Assembly: GCF_000423065.1 (NCBI RefSeq)
Contig: NZ_AUHG01000010.1
Span: 620,001-684,000 of the forward strand
DNA: 64,000 nucleotides
Source: Christiangramia echinicola DSM 19838
GTDB taxonomy: Bacteria > Bacteroidota > Bacteroidia > Flavobacteriales > Flavobacteriaceae
Direction: 5' to 3'
Position numbers and translations under genes: made by a program. The number at the start of each line of letters is the position of its first letter. Position 1 is the first letter of the stretch. Below the pieces are notes generated by a model, which saw only the letters and a program-made list of their open reading frames with translations, searched no databases and had not been told where the DNA came from. Shown piece by piece: positions 19,054 through 29,035 of the stretch.

Positions 19054-20343
19054 ATGGGGGCAAAAATGTATAGTCAAATAATTGTATTTTTTTTAGTATC
19101 CTGTTTTATGGTTCCAGATGCAGATGCTCAGATTTTAAAAAAATTGAGTAAAAAAGTAGAAAATACCGTAAACAAAAAACTAGAAAAAAAGACAGAGGAA
19201 GAAACAAGCAAAGCTATGGATACGCTTTTAGGTAATAAGGGTGATCAAAATTCTAATCCTAATGAAATTAAGACCACAGGCGGTCCTGCCGAAGTTAGTG
19301 TGCCAGCAACCAGGGAAGAGGAAATAAAGATGTATACGAAATCGGACTGGGTTCCGGGTGAGGAGATTATCCTTTCCGATGATTTTGGAGATGATCCCAT
19401 AGGCGACTTTCCTCAATTGTGGAATACCAACGGCTCTGGGGAGCTTGTAACCTTGAGTGATAACCCAAAACAAAAATGGTTAAAGCTGTACAATTATACA
19501 TGGTATGAACCCGATTTGCCTAAAGATCTTTCTAGGGATTTTACGGTAGAGTTTGATACCAGGACTTTTAATATAAAAGAAGATAATACTTCACAAACAG
19601 CAGGTTTTTATGTGTATTTGGGTGATGGGGAAAAACCTCTTAAATATGGAAGTGGATACGTATCTTTTTATGCCTCTCCATTTCCGAAGTGGGTTAAGGA
19701 GCAGACCTATAAATCTTTCTATCATGAAAATGGCGGTGAGGTGGCACGGGGAAATGTAAATAAAGATATAAGGCAGGCTTTTCAAGACGGTATGCACATC
19801 GGTATTTCTGTGAAGGGGCAAAGGTATCGGGTGTATATTAACGGTGAGAAATTTGTAGATTCCCCTCGCGCTCTCAGTGATACAGAGAGGTTTGGTAGTA
19901 TATTGTTTTATACTTATGGATTAGCAGACAATCAAGCAATATTAATAAGTAATTTGCGGGTTGCAGAAGGTTTACCTGAACCCAGAGAGAAACTTTTTAA
20001 AACAGGGAGCTATTCTACCACAGCAATAACTTTTGATGTAGATTCAGATCAATTAAAGCCTGAGGCATTTGGAATACTTAAGAAAATTGCCGAAGCAATT
20101 AAAGCAGAACCGGGTAAAAAATTAATGATCGTTGGACATACCGATAGTGATGGTAGTAAAGAGCATAATCTAGATCTCTCAGCACGTCGGGCTGCTTCAG
20201 TAAAAGATGCCTTAGTTCATGAGTTTGGAGTTGAACCTGATAGGCTGTCTACTGAAGGTAAGGGAGAAAACGTGCCTATAGCTTCAAACGATAGTAACTT
20301 AGAAAAAGCTAAAAACAGAAGGACCGAATTTATTATAAAATGA
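19054..20343 (+). CDS. lectin-like domain plus OmpA domain protein
   Basis: I start at ATG 19054 (ATG 19066 is equally possible) rather than an upstream in-frame TTG, because either gives a short signal peptide ending PDADAQ. The product is about 429 residues. A Lys/Glu-rich segment (~30-75) is followed by a concanavalin A/LamG-like beta-sandwich (~110-305, with VEFDTRTFNI and ISVKGQRYRVYINGEK). The C-terminal OmpA domain (~320-429) has VGHTDSDGS and AKNRRTEFII. It probably binds peptidoglycan and perhaps a glycan or protein at the surface. It stands alone between terminators. Confidence 0.82.
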   Translation: MGAKMYSQIIVFFLVSCFMVPDADAQILKKLSKKVENTVNKKLEKKTEEETSKAMDTLLGNKGDQNSNPNEIKTTGGPAEVSVPATREEEIKMYTKSDWVPGEEIILSDDFGDDPIGDFPQLWNTNGSGELVTLSDNPKQKWLKLYNYTWYEPDLPKDLSRDFTVEFDTRTFNIKEDNTSQTAGFYVYLGDGEKPLKYGSGYVSFYASPFPKWVKEQTYKSFYHENGGEVARGNVNKDIRQAFQDGMHIGISVKGQRYRVYINGEKFVDSPRALSDTERFGSILFYTYGLADNQAILISNLRVAEGLPEPREKLFKTGSYSTTAITFDVDSDQLKPEAFGILKKIAEAIKAEPGKKLMIVGHTDSDGSKEHNLDLSARRAASVKDALVHEFGVEPDRLSTEGKGENVPIASNDSNLEKAKNRRTEFIIK

Positions 20344-20435
20344 ATATTAGATATTCATCATTATTTACTTATCTAATACAGAGCGGTAGAATGTATTATT
20401 TAAACAATGTTCAGGATTCCCATCTTTTTGCAATG

Positions 20436-22205
20436 TTATTTCGCTTCTAACCACTCTTTACGTTTCTTGCGAGCTTTTTTAGAAGCTTCCTGATCAATAC
20501 TGATAAAGTAAGTTGGGTCTTTTGCTAGTTTCACCTCAGTAGTTTTTATTTCGCTAAATCTTTCGAAATTTACTTTTACAATCTCTGAATCTGAATTCTG
20601 AACTAGTTTTTTGAGTTCTTCATTTGTTTTTATTTCGGTTCCTTCAATACTTAAAATAATATCTCCGGAAGTTAAACCAGCTTTATATGCAGGACTTCCC
20701 TTAAGAGTATTTCCAGAAATTCTCAAGCCTTTATCAGTTTCAGTAGTGGCAGCTCCAAAATAATTCCCTCCCTCTCTTTTCAATTGCACACCAAATTCAG
20801 AAAATAATTCGTCATAATCTGGCATCTGACTATCATAAATGTATTTATTGAAAAATTCTGAAGTGAATTCAGCACCGGCATATTTCTCTAATGTGTTTTC
20901 AATATCTGAAATTTTATAAGCAACTTCAGATTTACCATATTTCTCCCACATCAACTTCATGAAATCATCCAGGTTAAGATCTTTCTTTCTAAGTGAAAGA
21001 TCCAGGGCAAGACCTAGAATACTTCCGTATGAATAATAGGAGATAAATGTGTTTTCGCGATTTGTTGGATCTACAGAGGTGGCAGCATCCACAAAAGGCG
21101 CCTGGTAGCTCATTTCAATAGGATTAAAATACTTGTGCGCTGGAGAGTTCCATACATAGTTGAAAGTTCCTGAAAGCCCCTTTATGTATTCCTCAGGGGT
21201 TTTAATCCCGGCTCTGCATAAGATCAATCCGGTATAATAGCTTGTGAAACCTTCAGCAAACCATAAAGAGCCGGTCATATTAGCTTCTGAAAAATCAAAA
21301 GGTTCCAGTTCGTCTGGTCTAATACGTTCCACATTCCAGGCGTGAAAAAATTCATGTGCTACGGTTCCTATATTTCCTTTCATACCTCCTTCTGCCAGAG
21401 CATCTGTATCGGTTAAAATAGTACTGTTCCTGTGTTCCATGCCGTCACCAGAAACATTCGGCATATAACAGGCCAGGAAAGTATATTTTTCATAATCGAA
21501 ATCTGGCAATTCTCCATAAACGGCTTTTTCCTGTTCTACGATTTCTTTTACGTCCTCAAAATATTTACCAAATTGATCTTCGCTACCTTGATGGTGCAAA
21601 ACAAATTCTATGGTCTGGCCATCTAATTCAAATGATCTCTTTTGAAAATCACTTATCTCGGTAGGGCTGTCCATAAAGTAATATAGATCGGGTGCAGTAT
21701 AGGTGGTTCCTGATTTTTTTTTTAGCTGAGTTGCAATTTTCCAATTAAGGTCTTCTCTAACCTTAAAATTTACTTCAATTGGTCTGTGCTTAAATTCTTC
21801 GGCATACATGAAGGTTGCCGGAATATTTAAATGCGCATGAGTTTCATCGATCTGAGAATATGTGCCGTCGCCACGATTCGCAAATAATATGTATTCAATG
21901 TTCACGATTCCGTCATGATCACTTACCTGCCAGGAGTAAGGGTCCTTTCGTTTAATTTTCAATTCCTCCCCTTTGCTATTGGTAGCTTTAAATCCGTAGA
22001 CATTTTTCACAAATTCATGCAACGCATATCTACCAGGAGAGGTTCTGCTCATTCTGATATTAAGGGTATTGGTTTTTACTTCCGGAAATGATATTTCAAT
22101 CTTAGCTTCATGTTGCACGGCATTTTCAAATGAAATATTATAAATATTAGTTTGAGCGTTTCCAATAAATCCAATTATTAGGAAGGCTAAAAAAAGAGTT
22201 CTCAT
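20436..22205 (-). CDS. M61 family peptidase with PDZ domain
   Basis: 589 residues with a signal peptide (cleavage near GNAQ). The M61 (glycyl aminopeptidase-like) zinc site is complete: HEFFH at 284-288 followed by AWNVERIRP, with Glu318 in WFAEGFTSYY as third ligand. A PDZ domain occupies about 495-575 (GLRISGNTLKGSPAYKAGL). It is likely a periplasmic peptidase, and the PDZ domain may bind substrate C-termini. A single gene, convergent with the OmpA fusion. Confidence 0.9.
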   Translation of the reverse strand: MRTLFLAFLIIGFIGNAQTNIYNISFENAVQHEAKIEISFPEVKTNTLNIRMSRTSPGRYALHEFVKNVYGFKATNSKGEELKIKRKDPYSWQVSDHDGIVNIEYILFANRGDGTYSQIDETHAHLNIPATFMYAEEFKHRPIEVNFKVREDLNWKIATQLKKKSGTTYTAPDLYYFMDSPTEISDFQKRSFELDGQTIEFVLHHQGSEDQFGKYFEDVKEIVEQEKAVYGELPDFDYEKYTFLACYMPNVSGDGMEHRNSTILTDTDALAEGGMKGNIGTVAHEFFHAWNVERIRPDELEPFDFSEANMTGSLWFAEGFTSYYTGLILCRAGIKTPEEYIKGLSGTFNYVWNSPAHKYFNPIEMSYQAPFVDAATSVDPTNRENTFISYYSYGSILGLALDLSLRKKDLNLDDFMKLMWEKYGKSEVAYKISDIENTLEKYAGAEFTSEFFNKYIYDSQMPDYDELFSEFGVQLKREGGNYFGAATTETDKGLRISGNTLKGSPAYKAGLTSGDIILSIEGTEIKTNEELKKLVQNSDSEIVKVNFERFSEIKTTEVKLAKDPTYFISIDQEASKKARKKRKEWLEAK

Positions 22206-22268
22206 AGTTGATTTTTGATATTTGGTCTAAAGTAAAAATTTAATGACACTGGTAAAGTGCAGAATTTG

Positions 22269-22472
22269 TTAAGGTTTGTATTCAAGAATATCACCAGGCT
22301 GGCAATCCAGGGCTTCGCAAATAGCTTCCAATGTGGAGAAACGTACCGCTTTTGCTTTTCCCGTTTTAAGAATGGAAAGATTAGCCGTGGTAATACCTAC
22401 TATGTCTGCCAGTTCATTGCTTTTCATATTCCGTTCTTCCAGGATCCTGTCGAGGTTTATAAGGATGGGCAT
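22269..22472 (-). CDS. XRE-family HTH regulator (YozG-like)
   Basis: 67 residues, a single Cro/C1-type helix-turn-helix (LDRILEERNMKSNELADIVG, then ITTANLSILKTGKAKAVRF). These small regulators are usually encoded next to a DUF2975 membrane protein, as here: it follows that gene by 2 bases on the same strand. I infer it binds the paired 17-bp inverted repeats upstream of the unit and regulates its own operon. Confidence 0.9.
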   Translation of the reverse strand: MPILINLDRILEERNMKSNELADIVGITTANLSILKTGKAKAVRFSTLEAICEALDCQPGDILEYKP

Positions 22473-22474
22473 GG

Positions 22475-22990
22475 TTATACTGTTAATTCATTTTCTTCCT
22501 TATAGTTTTTGGCTTTTTCAAAAGATTTCGACAATAGAATTAGAAAAAGTCCCATAGCTAATTGTAACCAAAATGAACCAAAAGTTGATTCGATCCCAAA
22601 ATGAAGTTTCAGATTTGATTCCAGGATAAGAGTTGATGAAAAACTTACAATTGCATCAAGAATACTAGCTAATACAATTAATCTTCCCGCTAAATTTAAT
22701 CCTGTTATTTGTAATGGAGTAAATAAATCTTTCTTAAAAAAATTTCTTACTACTTTCCTTAAAGTATATACTGAAAATAAAAAAACACCTGCTTGAAAAA
22801 TTGCCAGTGTTAGCAAAATTATTTTCGGCATTGTTATATCGCCGATTATATGGTCATTTAAATAAATGGGTATACCCTCTGAGTTTACAAATAGGTGTGA
22901 AAGTAAAATAAATATCGTGGCTATTAAGCTAATCAATAAGATAAAGAAACATATGTCTAAAATTGTTTTTAAAAGTATAGGTGGTTTCAT
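22475..22990 (-). CDS. DUF2975 family membrane protein
   Basis: 171 residues with about four membrane segments (near 10-35, 50-75, 100-125 and 140-160) and a short basic tail. DUF2975 proteins are paired with YozG-like HTH regulators in many bacteria, and the partner starts 2 bases after the stop of this gene. The function is unknown. It is the promoter-proximal gene, with inverted repeats and a -7 box immediately upstream. Confidence 0.85.
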   Translation of the reverse strand: MKPPILLKTILDICFFILLISLIATIFILLSHLFVNSEGIPIYLNDHIIGDITMPKIILLTLAIFQAGVFLFSVYTLRKVVRNFFKKDLFTPLQITGLNLAGRLIVLASILDAIVSFSSTLILESNLKLHFGIESTFGSFWLQLAMGLFLILLSKSFEKAKNYKEENELTV

Positions 22991-22994
22991 TTAA

Positions 22995-23042
22995 TTATTG
23001 TTTTTCGATAACAAATATAGATTAATTATTGAAAAACGATAA
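22995..23042 (-). promoter_or_regulatory. paired operators and -7 box of the DUF2975/HTH unit
   Basis: Two 17-bp elements, TTATTGTTTTTCGATAA (22995-23011) and TTATTGAAAAACGATAA (23026-23042), are inverted copies of each other with two mismatches. Their centres are 31 bases apart. A minus-strand -7 box, TATATTTG (complement at 23012-23019), lies exactly between them. A weaker third copy is at 23073-23089. The layout suggests repression by the adjacent HTH protein; this is inference. Confidence 0.6.
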
Positions 23043-23216
23043 TTTATATTTTGAAAATTTTCTGGTGAGCAGGTTCTGAAAAACGAAAATTTATTCTTTT
23101 TAAGAAATTTGTTCCGAATATATTGCTTAAATCTATTAATTATTTGCAACTACGGAATAGCTGGTTTCTATTTGCACTAACTGTTTCTCTAAAAGGAAAT
23201 CTTCAATAATAACTAT

Positions 23217-23224
23217 TATATTTG
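23217..23224 (+). promoter_or_regulatory. candidate -7 box of the mnh operon
   Basis: TATATTTG, matching TAnnTTTG, ends 22 bases before the mnhA start. No convincing -33 element is seen. Confidence 0.45.
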
Positions 23225-23246
23225 CGGGAAACAGATTTCATTAAGT

Positions 23247-25595
23247 ATGCTTACCGCAATTCTTACAGGTTTTTTATTCTCCATTTTTCTCGTTTTCACG
23301 GGGAAATTTTTTAAAGGTAAGCTGTCAATTCTTGCATCTTTAATTCCATTAGGGTTATTTGTTTACTTCTTCCAGTTTATTCCGGCTATTGCGGGAGGAG
23401 AAGTTATCATGAGATCTTACGAGTGGATTCCTTCTTTTAACGTTGATCTTGGGTTTAAACTCGACGGACTCTCGTTATTGTTTTCATTAATGATCACCGG
23501 AATTGGATTTCTGGTCTTTGCATATACTTCATCTTACCTGAAAGGACATGAGTACCTGGATAGATTCTATGGTTATCTGGCATCCTTTATGGGAGCGATG
23601 CTTGGTTTGGTTCTCTCTGATAATATGATCACTTTGTTCGTGTTCTGGGAGTTAACCAGTATAACTTCCTTTTTTCTTATTGGATTTAATAATACAAATC
23701 CAGCCTCTAGAAAATCGGCACTTACCGCATTAGGAATTACCGGGATAGGTGGTTTGTTTCTTTTAGCAGGAGCACTTCTGCTTAATAACATGACTGGCAC
23801 TTATAGTATCTCAGAAATGTTAAGCATGAGTGAGGCTATAAGAGAAAATGAATTCTACTTTCTTGCCGTGATTTTCATTTTTGGAGCAGCGTTTACCAAG
23901 TCGGCACAATTCCCATTTCATTTCTGGTTACCAGGCGCTATGAAAGCACCTACACCGGTATCTACTTACCTGCATTCTGCAACCATGGTAAAGGCCGGGA
24001 TATATTTATTAATGCGTTTTACACCTGTTTTGGGTGGTGAAAATATATGGAATACAACCCTAATTGTCGTAGGAGGAATCACTATGGTTTATTCGGCAAT
24101 CCATACGATCTTCAGAACAGATCTTAAAGGGATACTTGCTTATTCCACGATATCTGCATTAGGGATACTGGTGTTCCTAACCGGGCTTGGTACGCAGGAA
24201 GCCTTTCTGGCAGCAGCTGTATTTATAATTGTTCATGCATTTTATAAGGCAACCTTATTCCTGGTTACAGGAATAATAGATCATCAAACACATACCCGGG
24301 ATGTTACCAGGCTATCGGGCCTTAATAAAATTATGCTTCCGGTTGGAATAGCCGGAATTTTAGCTGCGATCTCCAGTGCGGGGATTCCGCCAACCATAGG
24401 TTTCGTTGGAAAGGAATTGACCTATGAAGCTTCCTTGCATTATGAGTCACTGGTCATCTTCTTAATGATAGCGATCGTTGTCACCAAGATCTTACTTCTT
24501 TACGCAGGTTTCGTGGCAGGAATAAAGCCATTTACGGGGAAATTACCTGAAGAACTTTCAAATACCAAAAAGCCTGGGTTCGTGTTATGGGCGCCTCCTT
24601 TATTGCTGGCTATTTTAGGGATCGTATTTGGTATTGCACCATTTATTATTGAAGCACCTTTAATTAAGCCTGTAGTTGAGGCCATGGGTGCAGACGCTTC
24701 TAATATACACTTAGCGCTATGGCATGGTTTCAATACTGTGTTCATTCTAAGTTTGATTACTATTGGCGTTGGTACGGCGCTTTATTTTATAATTAAGCCT
24801 TCTAAAGGATTAGAAAATGGAATCGCAAGATTCGATTTTATAGCTCCAGAAAATATCCTGACTAAGTTCAACAAGATATTTATGTCAATTTCAAACTTCT
24901 GGACAAATTTCTTTCAGAATGGATATCTAAGAAATTATATATCTATCATCATTCTATTTCTGGTGGTACTTGTGGGATACATAATGATTGGTAGTACAAG
25001 ATTTACTATAGATTATAATTCCCTATCTAAAATTACGGTCTACGAAATCACAACCACCCTGATTCTAATAGCAGGGATTTTCTATACCGTTTTTACAGAT
25101 TCAAGACTGGCAGCTGTTGCAGCAATGGGAGTTGTTGGCCTGTCAATTTGTTTGATCTTTGTCTTTTATAGTGCGCCAGATCTGGCCATGACCCAGTTTT
25201 CTATCGATACCCTTACGGTGATACTTTTTGTACTCGTATTGTATAAACTTCCAAAATATTTAAAATTATCAGATTATAAGACCAGGCTTAGAGACGGGAT
25301 CCTGTCTACTATTTTTGGTTTGATTATCACTACTCTTGCCCTGGAGGTTCTTTCTGAACCAGTGAGTAAAGAGGTTGGAGATTTCTATGCCGCCAATTCT
25401 TATATTGAAGCTCATGGTAAGAATGTAGTGAATGTGATCCTGGTAGATTTCAGGGGAGTTGATACCTTGATGGAAATTTCTGTTTTGTCTATTGCAGCGG
25501 TTGGAGTCTTTGGGTTAATGAAGCTTCGATTGAAGATGAAAGACAGGAGAAGATATGCAGATACGGGTCAGAATACAGAGAATAATAAAAATTAG
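23247..25595 (+). CDS. mnhA: Na+/H+ antiporter subunit A (Mrp/Mnh)
   Basis: 782 residues, about 20 hydrophobic segments, homologous to NuoL and including the C-terminal extension typical of MrpA. Key ion-path segments are present (MTLFVFWELTSITSFFLIGFNN, split here by one residue class, and SATMVKAGIYLLMRF with a conserved Lys). It is the largest subunit of a seven-part antiporter that exchanges Na+ for H+ for salt and pH balance. It is first in the operon, and mnhB follows after 3 bases. Confidence 0.95.
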   Translation: MLTAILTGFLFSIFLVFTGKFFKGKLSILASLIPLGLFVYFFQFIPAIAGGEVIMRSYEWIPSFNVDLGFKLDGLSLLFSLMITGIGFLVFAYTSSYLKGHEYLDRFYGYLASFMGAMLGLVLSDNMITLFVFWELTSITSFFLIGFNNTNPASRKSALTALGITGIGGLFLLAGALLLNNMTGTYSISEMLSMSEAIRENEFYFLAVIFIFGAAFTKSAQFPFHFWLPGAMKAPTPVSTYLHSATMVKAGIYLLMRFTPVLGGENIWNTTLIVVGGITMVYSAIHTIFRTDLKGILAYSTISALGILVFLTGLGTQEAFLAAAVFIIVHAFYKATLFLVTGIIDHQTHTRDVTRLSGLNKIMLPVGIAGILAAISSAGIPPTIGFVGKELTYEASLHYESLVIFLMIAIVVTKILLLYAGFVAGIKPFTGKLPEELSNTKKPGFVLWAPPLLLAILGIVFGIAPFIIEAPLIKPVVEAMGADASNIHLALWHGFNTVFILSLITIGVGTALYFIIKPSKGLENGIARFDFIAPENILTKFNKIFMSISNFWTNFFQNGYLRNYISIIILFLVVLVGYIMIGSTRFTIDYNSLSKITVYEITTTLILIAGIFYTVFTDSRLAAVAAMGVVGLSICLIFVFYSAPDLAMTQFSIDTLTVILFVLVLYKLPKYLKLSDYKTRLRDGILSTIFGLIITTLALEVLSEPVSKEVGDFYAANSYIEAHGKNVVNVILVDFRGVDTLMEISVLSIAAVGVFGLMKLRLKMKDRRRYADTGQNTENNKN

Positions 25596-25598
25596 AGC

Positions 25599-26015
25599 AT
25601 GCGAACAACCATAATTTTAAAAACAGCTTCTAATTACCTTTTACCGGTATTGTTGGTGTTTTCTATTTTTATCTTGCTTCGAGGGCATTATTTGCCTGGC
25701 GGTGGTTTTGTAGGTGGTCTAATTGCTTCTATAGCATTTATTCTGCATTCCTTCGCAAACGGACTTCCTAAAACCAAGGAACTTTTAATAATGCACCCTG
25801 GATTTTTACTCCCTATGGGATTGGCAATTGCTTTTTTAAGTGGATTTGCTCCCGTGGCCTTATTCGACTTACCCTTTATGACGGGTTTATGGTCGCATGA
25901 TCCTGTTGCGATTTTAGGGAGTGTAGGTTCGGCATTATTTTTTGATATAGGAGTTTACCTGGTGGTTAATGGAGTGACCTTAACTATAATTTTCACAATT
26001 TCAGAATCGGCCTGA
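25599..26015 (+). CDS. mnhB: Na+/H+ antiporter subunit B
   Basis: 138 residues, about four membrane helices, with the MnhB signature [17 protein letters not shown]. It is part of the Mrp complex, packed near the C-terminal part of MnhA. The gene lies 3 bases after mnhA and 1 base before mnhC, so translation is probably coupled. Confidence 0.95.
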   Translation: MRTTIILKTASNYLLPVLLVFSIFILLRGHYLPGGGFVGGLIASIAFILHSFANGLPKTKELLIMHPGFLLPMGLAIAFLSGFAPVALFDLPFMTGLWSHDPVAILGSVGSALFFDIGVYLVVNGVTLTIIFTISESA

Positions 26016-26016
26016 T

Positions 26017-26370
26017 ATGGAGATCCTTTTAGCAGTAATGGTGGGAATTTTATACGGAACGGGCATTTATATGATGCTTCGTCGAAGTATGGTGAAACTT
26101 ATCATTGGAATTATTTTGCTTGGAAATGGCGCTAACCTTTTGATCTTCCTGTTGGGAAGAATTACTAAGGGAGCTCCGCCAATCATTCCGGGGGATGCCA
26201 AAGTCTTTACAGAAGCCTTTGCAGATCCGGTTCCGCAGGCTTTGATACTTACAGCAATCGTTATAAGTTTCGGTCTTCAGTCTTTCGCTATTGTTCTTGT
26301 AAAAAGAGCACATACTGTAGTTAGAACTGATGATCTGGATGAAATGAACGCAACCGACGAAGATTCATGA
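26017..26370 (+). CDS. mnhC: Na+/H+ antiporter subunit C (NuoK-like)
   Basis: 117 residues with three membrane helices, homologous to NuoK. The motif [15 protein letters not shown] and the segment [17 protein letters not shown] are typical of MrpC. The last four bases overlap mnhD (ATGA). Confidence 0.95.
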   Translation: MEILLAVMVGILYGTGIYMMLRRSMVKLIIGIILLGNGANLLIFLLGRITKGAPPIIPGDAKVFTEAFADPVPQALILTAIVISFGLQSFAIVLVKRAHTVVRTDDLDEMNATDEDS

Positions 26371-27881
26371 CACAACAACTAATATTATATCCTCTTTTTC
26401 TTCAAATGGCCATTAGCATCATTTTGATGTTTGGATGGGCAAGAATTAGATTTCAGAAGGTATTTAGCATTATAGGAAGTGTACTTGGTGTACTACTTGC
26501 TATCTGGGTGTTTTCTTATGTCTGGCAGAATGGAACTCAAACCGTCCAGGCAGGAAACTGGGAAGCCCCTTTTGGGATCACTTTTGTAGCAGATATGCTT
26601 TCAGCTACACTTGTGCTTTTAACGGCAATTTCAGGGCTGGCTGTATCAATATTTTCCGCAGGTTCTGTGTTGAAAGATCGTTTAAGGTTCGGGTATTTTC
26701 CAATTTTTCATTTCCTGTTATTAGGACTTAATGGAGCTTTCTTAACCGGAGATATTTTTAATCTTTACGTATGGTTTGAAATTATCATTATAAGTTCATT
26801 TGTATTGATCACCATTGGTGGTGAAAAGGCACAATTGGAGGGAGCTGTAAAATATTTTACGCTGAACATCCTTGCCTCCATGATCTTTCTCACCGCTATT
26901 GCGGTGCTATACGGGATCACAGGGAGTCTGAATATGGCAGATCTTGCCGGTCAGATCGCGTTAGTGGAGAACCGTGGACTGGTGCAAATTACCGCACTAC
27001 TTTTCCTTATTGGGTTTGGTATCAAAGCGGGAGTATTTCCACTTTATTTCTGGTTGCCTGCATCTTATCATACTCCGCCATTTGCAGTTTCGGCAATATT
27101 TGGAGGTTTATTAACCAAGGTTGGAGTATATGCCTTGATAAGGGTGTTCACCTTAATTTTTGTGAATGATCCGTTTCTGAATAATATAATAATGATCATT
27201 GCAATTCTAACTCTCGTAAGTGGAGGGATAGGAGCATTGGTTCAGAATAATATGAGAAAGGTTTTCTCTTACCTTATCATCTGTCATATTGGATACATGA
27301 TCGCTGGTATTGGAATGTTTACTGAAGTAGCTATCGCCGGGGCTATTTTCTATCTTATCCATGATATTATAGTGAAAACTAACCTGTTTATGGTAAGCGG
27401 GGTAGTTTACAGGATAAAGGGAACCAATAGCATGCGTGATCTGGGAGGTATTTATGCAAATTGGCCAAAGATCAGTTTATTACTATTTATACCATTATTT
27501 TCATTAGTTGGTATTCCACCTTTATCGGGATTCTGGCCCAAAATAAATCTTATAAAAGCCGGGTTCGCGGGTGGTTCCTACATTACAGTAGGCGCAATAA
27601 TTTTTGCCAGTTTTATAACTCTGGTTATTATAGCTAAATTATGGGCAGAAGTTTTCTGGAAGGAAGGCAAAGAATTGCCATTAAGAAGCAATTTCGGCTA
27701 TTTTTCTAAAATGACCAATGCAAAAAGGCTGCAGTTCATTGTTCCGGTAGCTCTGTTGAGTATTGTATCTTTGTATATAGGTTTTGGAGCTGAACACATT
27801 CAACTCCTATCTGCAAGAATAGCAGATGAGCTGGTTAATAGTCAGGGATATATAGACGCTGTATTAAAATCGAAGAATTAA
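26367..27881 (+). CDS. mnhD: Na+/H+ antiporter subunit D (NuoM/N-like)
   Basis: 504 residues, about 14 membrane helices, homologous to NuoN/NuoM. Typical segments are [18 protein letters not shown] and [18 protein letters not shown], with conserved Lys and Glu residues within membrane helices. It starts inside the mnhC stop (4-base overlap) and is followed by mnhE after 3 bases. Confidence 0.96.
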   Translation: MTQQLILYPLFLQMAISIILMFGWARIRFQKVFSIIGSVLGVLLAIWVFSYVWQNGTQTVQAGNWEAPFGITFVADMLSATLVLLTAISGLAVSIFSAGSVLKDRLRFGYFPIFHFLLLGLNGAFLTGDIFNLYVWFEIIIISSFVLITIGGEKAQLEGAVKYFTLNILASMIFLTAIAVLYGITGSLNMADLAGQIALVENRGLVQITALLFLIGFGIKAGVFPLYFWLPASYHTPPFAVSAIFGGLLTKVGVYALIRVFTLIFVNDPFLNNIIMIIAILTLVSGGIGALVQNNMRKVFSYLIICHIGYMIAGIGMFTEVAIAGAIFYLIHDIIVKTNLFMVSGVVYRIKGTNSMRDLGGIYANWPKISLLLFIPLFSLVGIPPLSGFWPKINLIKAGFAGGSYITVGAIIFASFITLVIIAKLWAEVFWKEGKELPLRSNFGYFSKMTNAKRLQFIVPVALLSIVSLYIGFGAEHIQLLSARIADELVNSQGYIDAVLKSKN

Positions 27882-27884
27882 GGG

Positions 27885-28364
27885 ATGATGAAGAATCAAT
27901 TTCTCTCAAACATATTGCTGACTTTCGTCTGGGTAGCCCTGACGGGGGATTTTTCAATTGAGAATTATATTTTCGGATTTTTCCTGAACTTTCATATTCT
28001 ATGGCTTATCTCGGTAAAGCGTAAACGAAGTAAATACTTCCTGATCGTTCCGAAGGTGATAATTTTACTTCTTTTCTTTTTATATGAGTTGATAAAAGCC
28101 AATTTGGAGGTTGCCTATGAGGTAATTACTCCAAAATTGAATATGACCCCAGGGATCGTAATGGTGCCACTAGATGTGAAATCTGATATTGGTATTACCG
28201 TTCTGGCTAATATGATCTCTCTAACCCCGGGAACTTTAAGCCTGGATGTATCTAATGATAAGAAAGTGCTTTTTGTACACGCAATGTATATTAAGGACAA
28301 AGAGAAATTTATCCGAGGTATAAAGGATGGATTTGAACGAAGAATTTTGGAGGTGCTATCATGA
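27885..28364 (+). CDS. mnhE: Na+/H+ antiporter subunit E
   Basis: 159 residues with two or three N-terminal membrane segments and a cytoplasmic C-terminal domain (PGIVMVPLDV, then ISLTPGTLSLDV, typical of MrpE). It overlaps mnhF by 4 bases. Two Met codons start the frame; I keep the first. Confidence 0.94.
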   Translation: MMKNQFLSNILLTFVWVALTGDFSIENYIFGFFLNFHILWLISVKRKRSKYFLIVPKVIILLLFFLYELIKANLEVAYEVITPKLNMTPGIVMVPLDVKSDIGITVLANMISLTPGTLSLDVSNDKKVLFVHAMYIKDKEKFIRGIKDGFERRILEVLS

Positions 28365-28633
28365 CGTTATTTGAATATTTACATTATATCATTTTGCCTG
28401 TACTGGTAATTTCTGCAGTGCTTATTCTCTGGAGGTTTATCAAAGGGCCTAGTATTGCAGATAAGATCGTTTCCCTGGATCTTTTGATCACAACAGGGAT
28501 TGGAGTCATCGCAGTCTATAGTATTATTTACAACCAGTCCACCTTAATGGATACGGCATTGATCCTGGCGCTTATCGCCTTCTTAAGTACGGTAGCTTTA
28601 TCTTATTATCTTGAAAAAAGAAAAAGAAAATGA
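28361..28633 (+). CDS. mnhF: Na+/H+ antiporter subunit F
   Basis: 90 residues, three membrane helices, with the family segment RFIKGPSIADKIVSLDL. The start overlaps the mnhE stop and the end overlaps mnhG, each by 4 bases. Confidence 0.94.
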   Translation: MTLFEYLHYIILPVLVISAVLILWRFIKGPSIADKIVSLDLLITTGIGVIAVYSIIYNQSTLMDTALILALIAFLSTVALSYYLEKRKRK

Positions 28634-29034
28634 TAGATATAGTAATAGGAGTAATAGCAACATTTGGAGCGCTTTTCGTTCTTTTCGCAGCGATAGGGCT
28701 GGTTCGTATGCCAGACACCTACTTACGAATATCGGTAACTACAAAAGCGGCAACGCTTGGAGTGGGACTCGTTTTAATGTCTTCCACGGTCTATTTTAGT
28801 AATGCCGATGTGACTTCACAGGCATTTATAATTATTCTGTTCCTTTTCCTAACCGCCCCGGTTAGTGCACATTTAATTGGTAGAGCTTCCTATTTTATAG
28901 GGGTAAAACTCTGGGATAAATCTGTAATGGACGATCTACGGGGAAAATATCAAAAGAACACGCATGTTCTTAAAAGTGTTGTTGATGATACTCCAGAAGA
29001 TAATGTAGATCACACGAAAATGAAAGACAAATAG
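28630..29034 (+). CDS. mnhG: Na+/H+ antiporter subunit G
   Basis: 134 residues, three membrane helices (FAAIGLVRMPDTYLRI and FLTAPVSAHLIGRAS are characteristic) and a charged C-terminal tail of about 35 residues. It closes the complete A-to-G operon. Its stop is one base from the stop of the convergent MgtC gene, with no visible terminator. Confidence 0.95.
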   Translation: MIDIVIGVIATFGALFVLFAAIGLVRMPDTYLRISVTTKAATLGVGLVLMSSTVYFSNADVTSQAFIIILFLFLTAPVSAHLIGRASYFIGVKLWDKSVMDDLRGKYQKNTHVLKSVVDDTPEDNVDHTKMKDK

Positions 29035-29035
29035 T

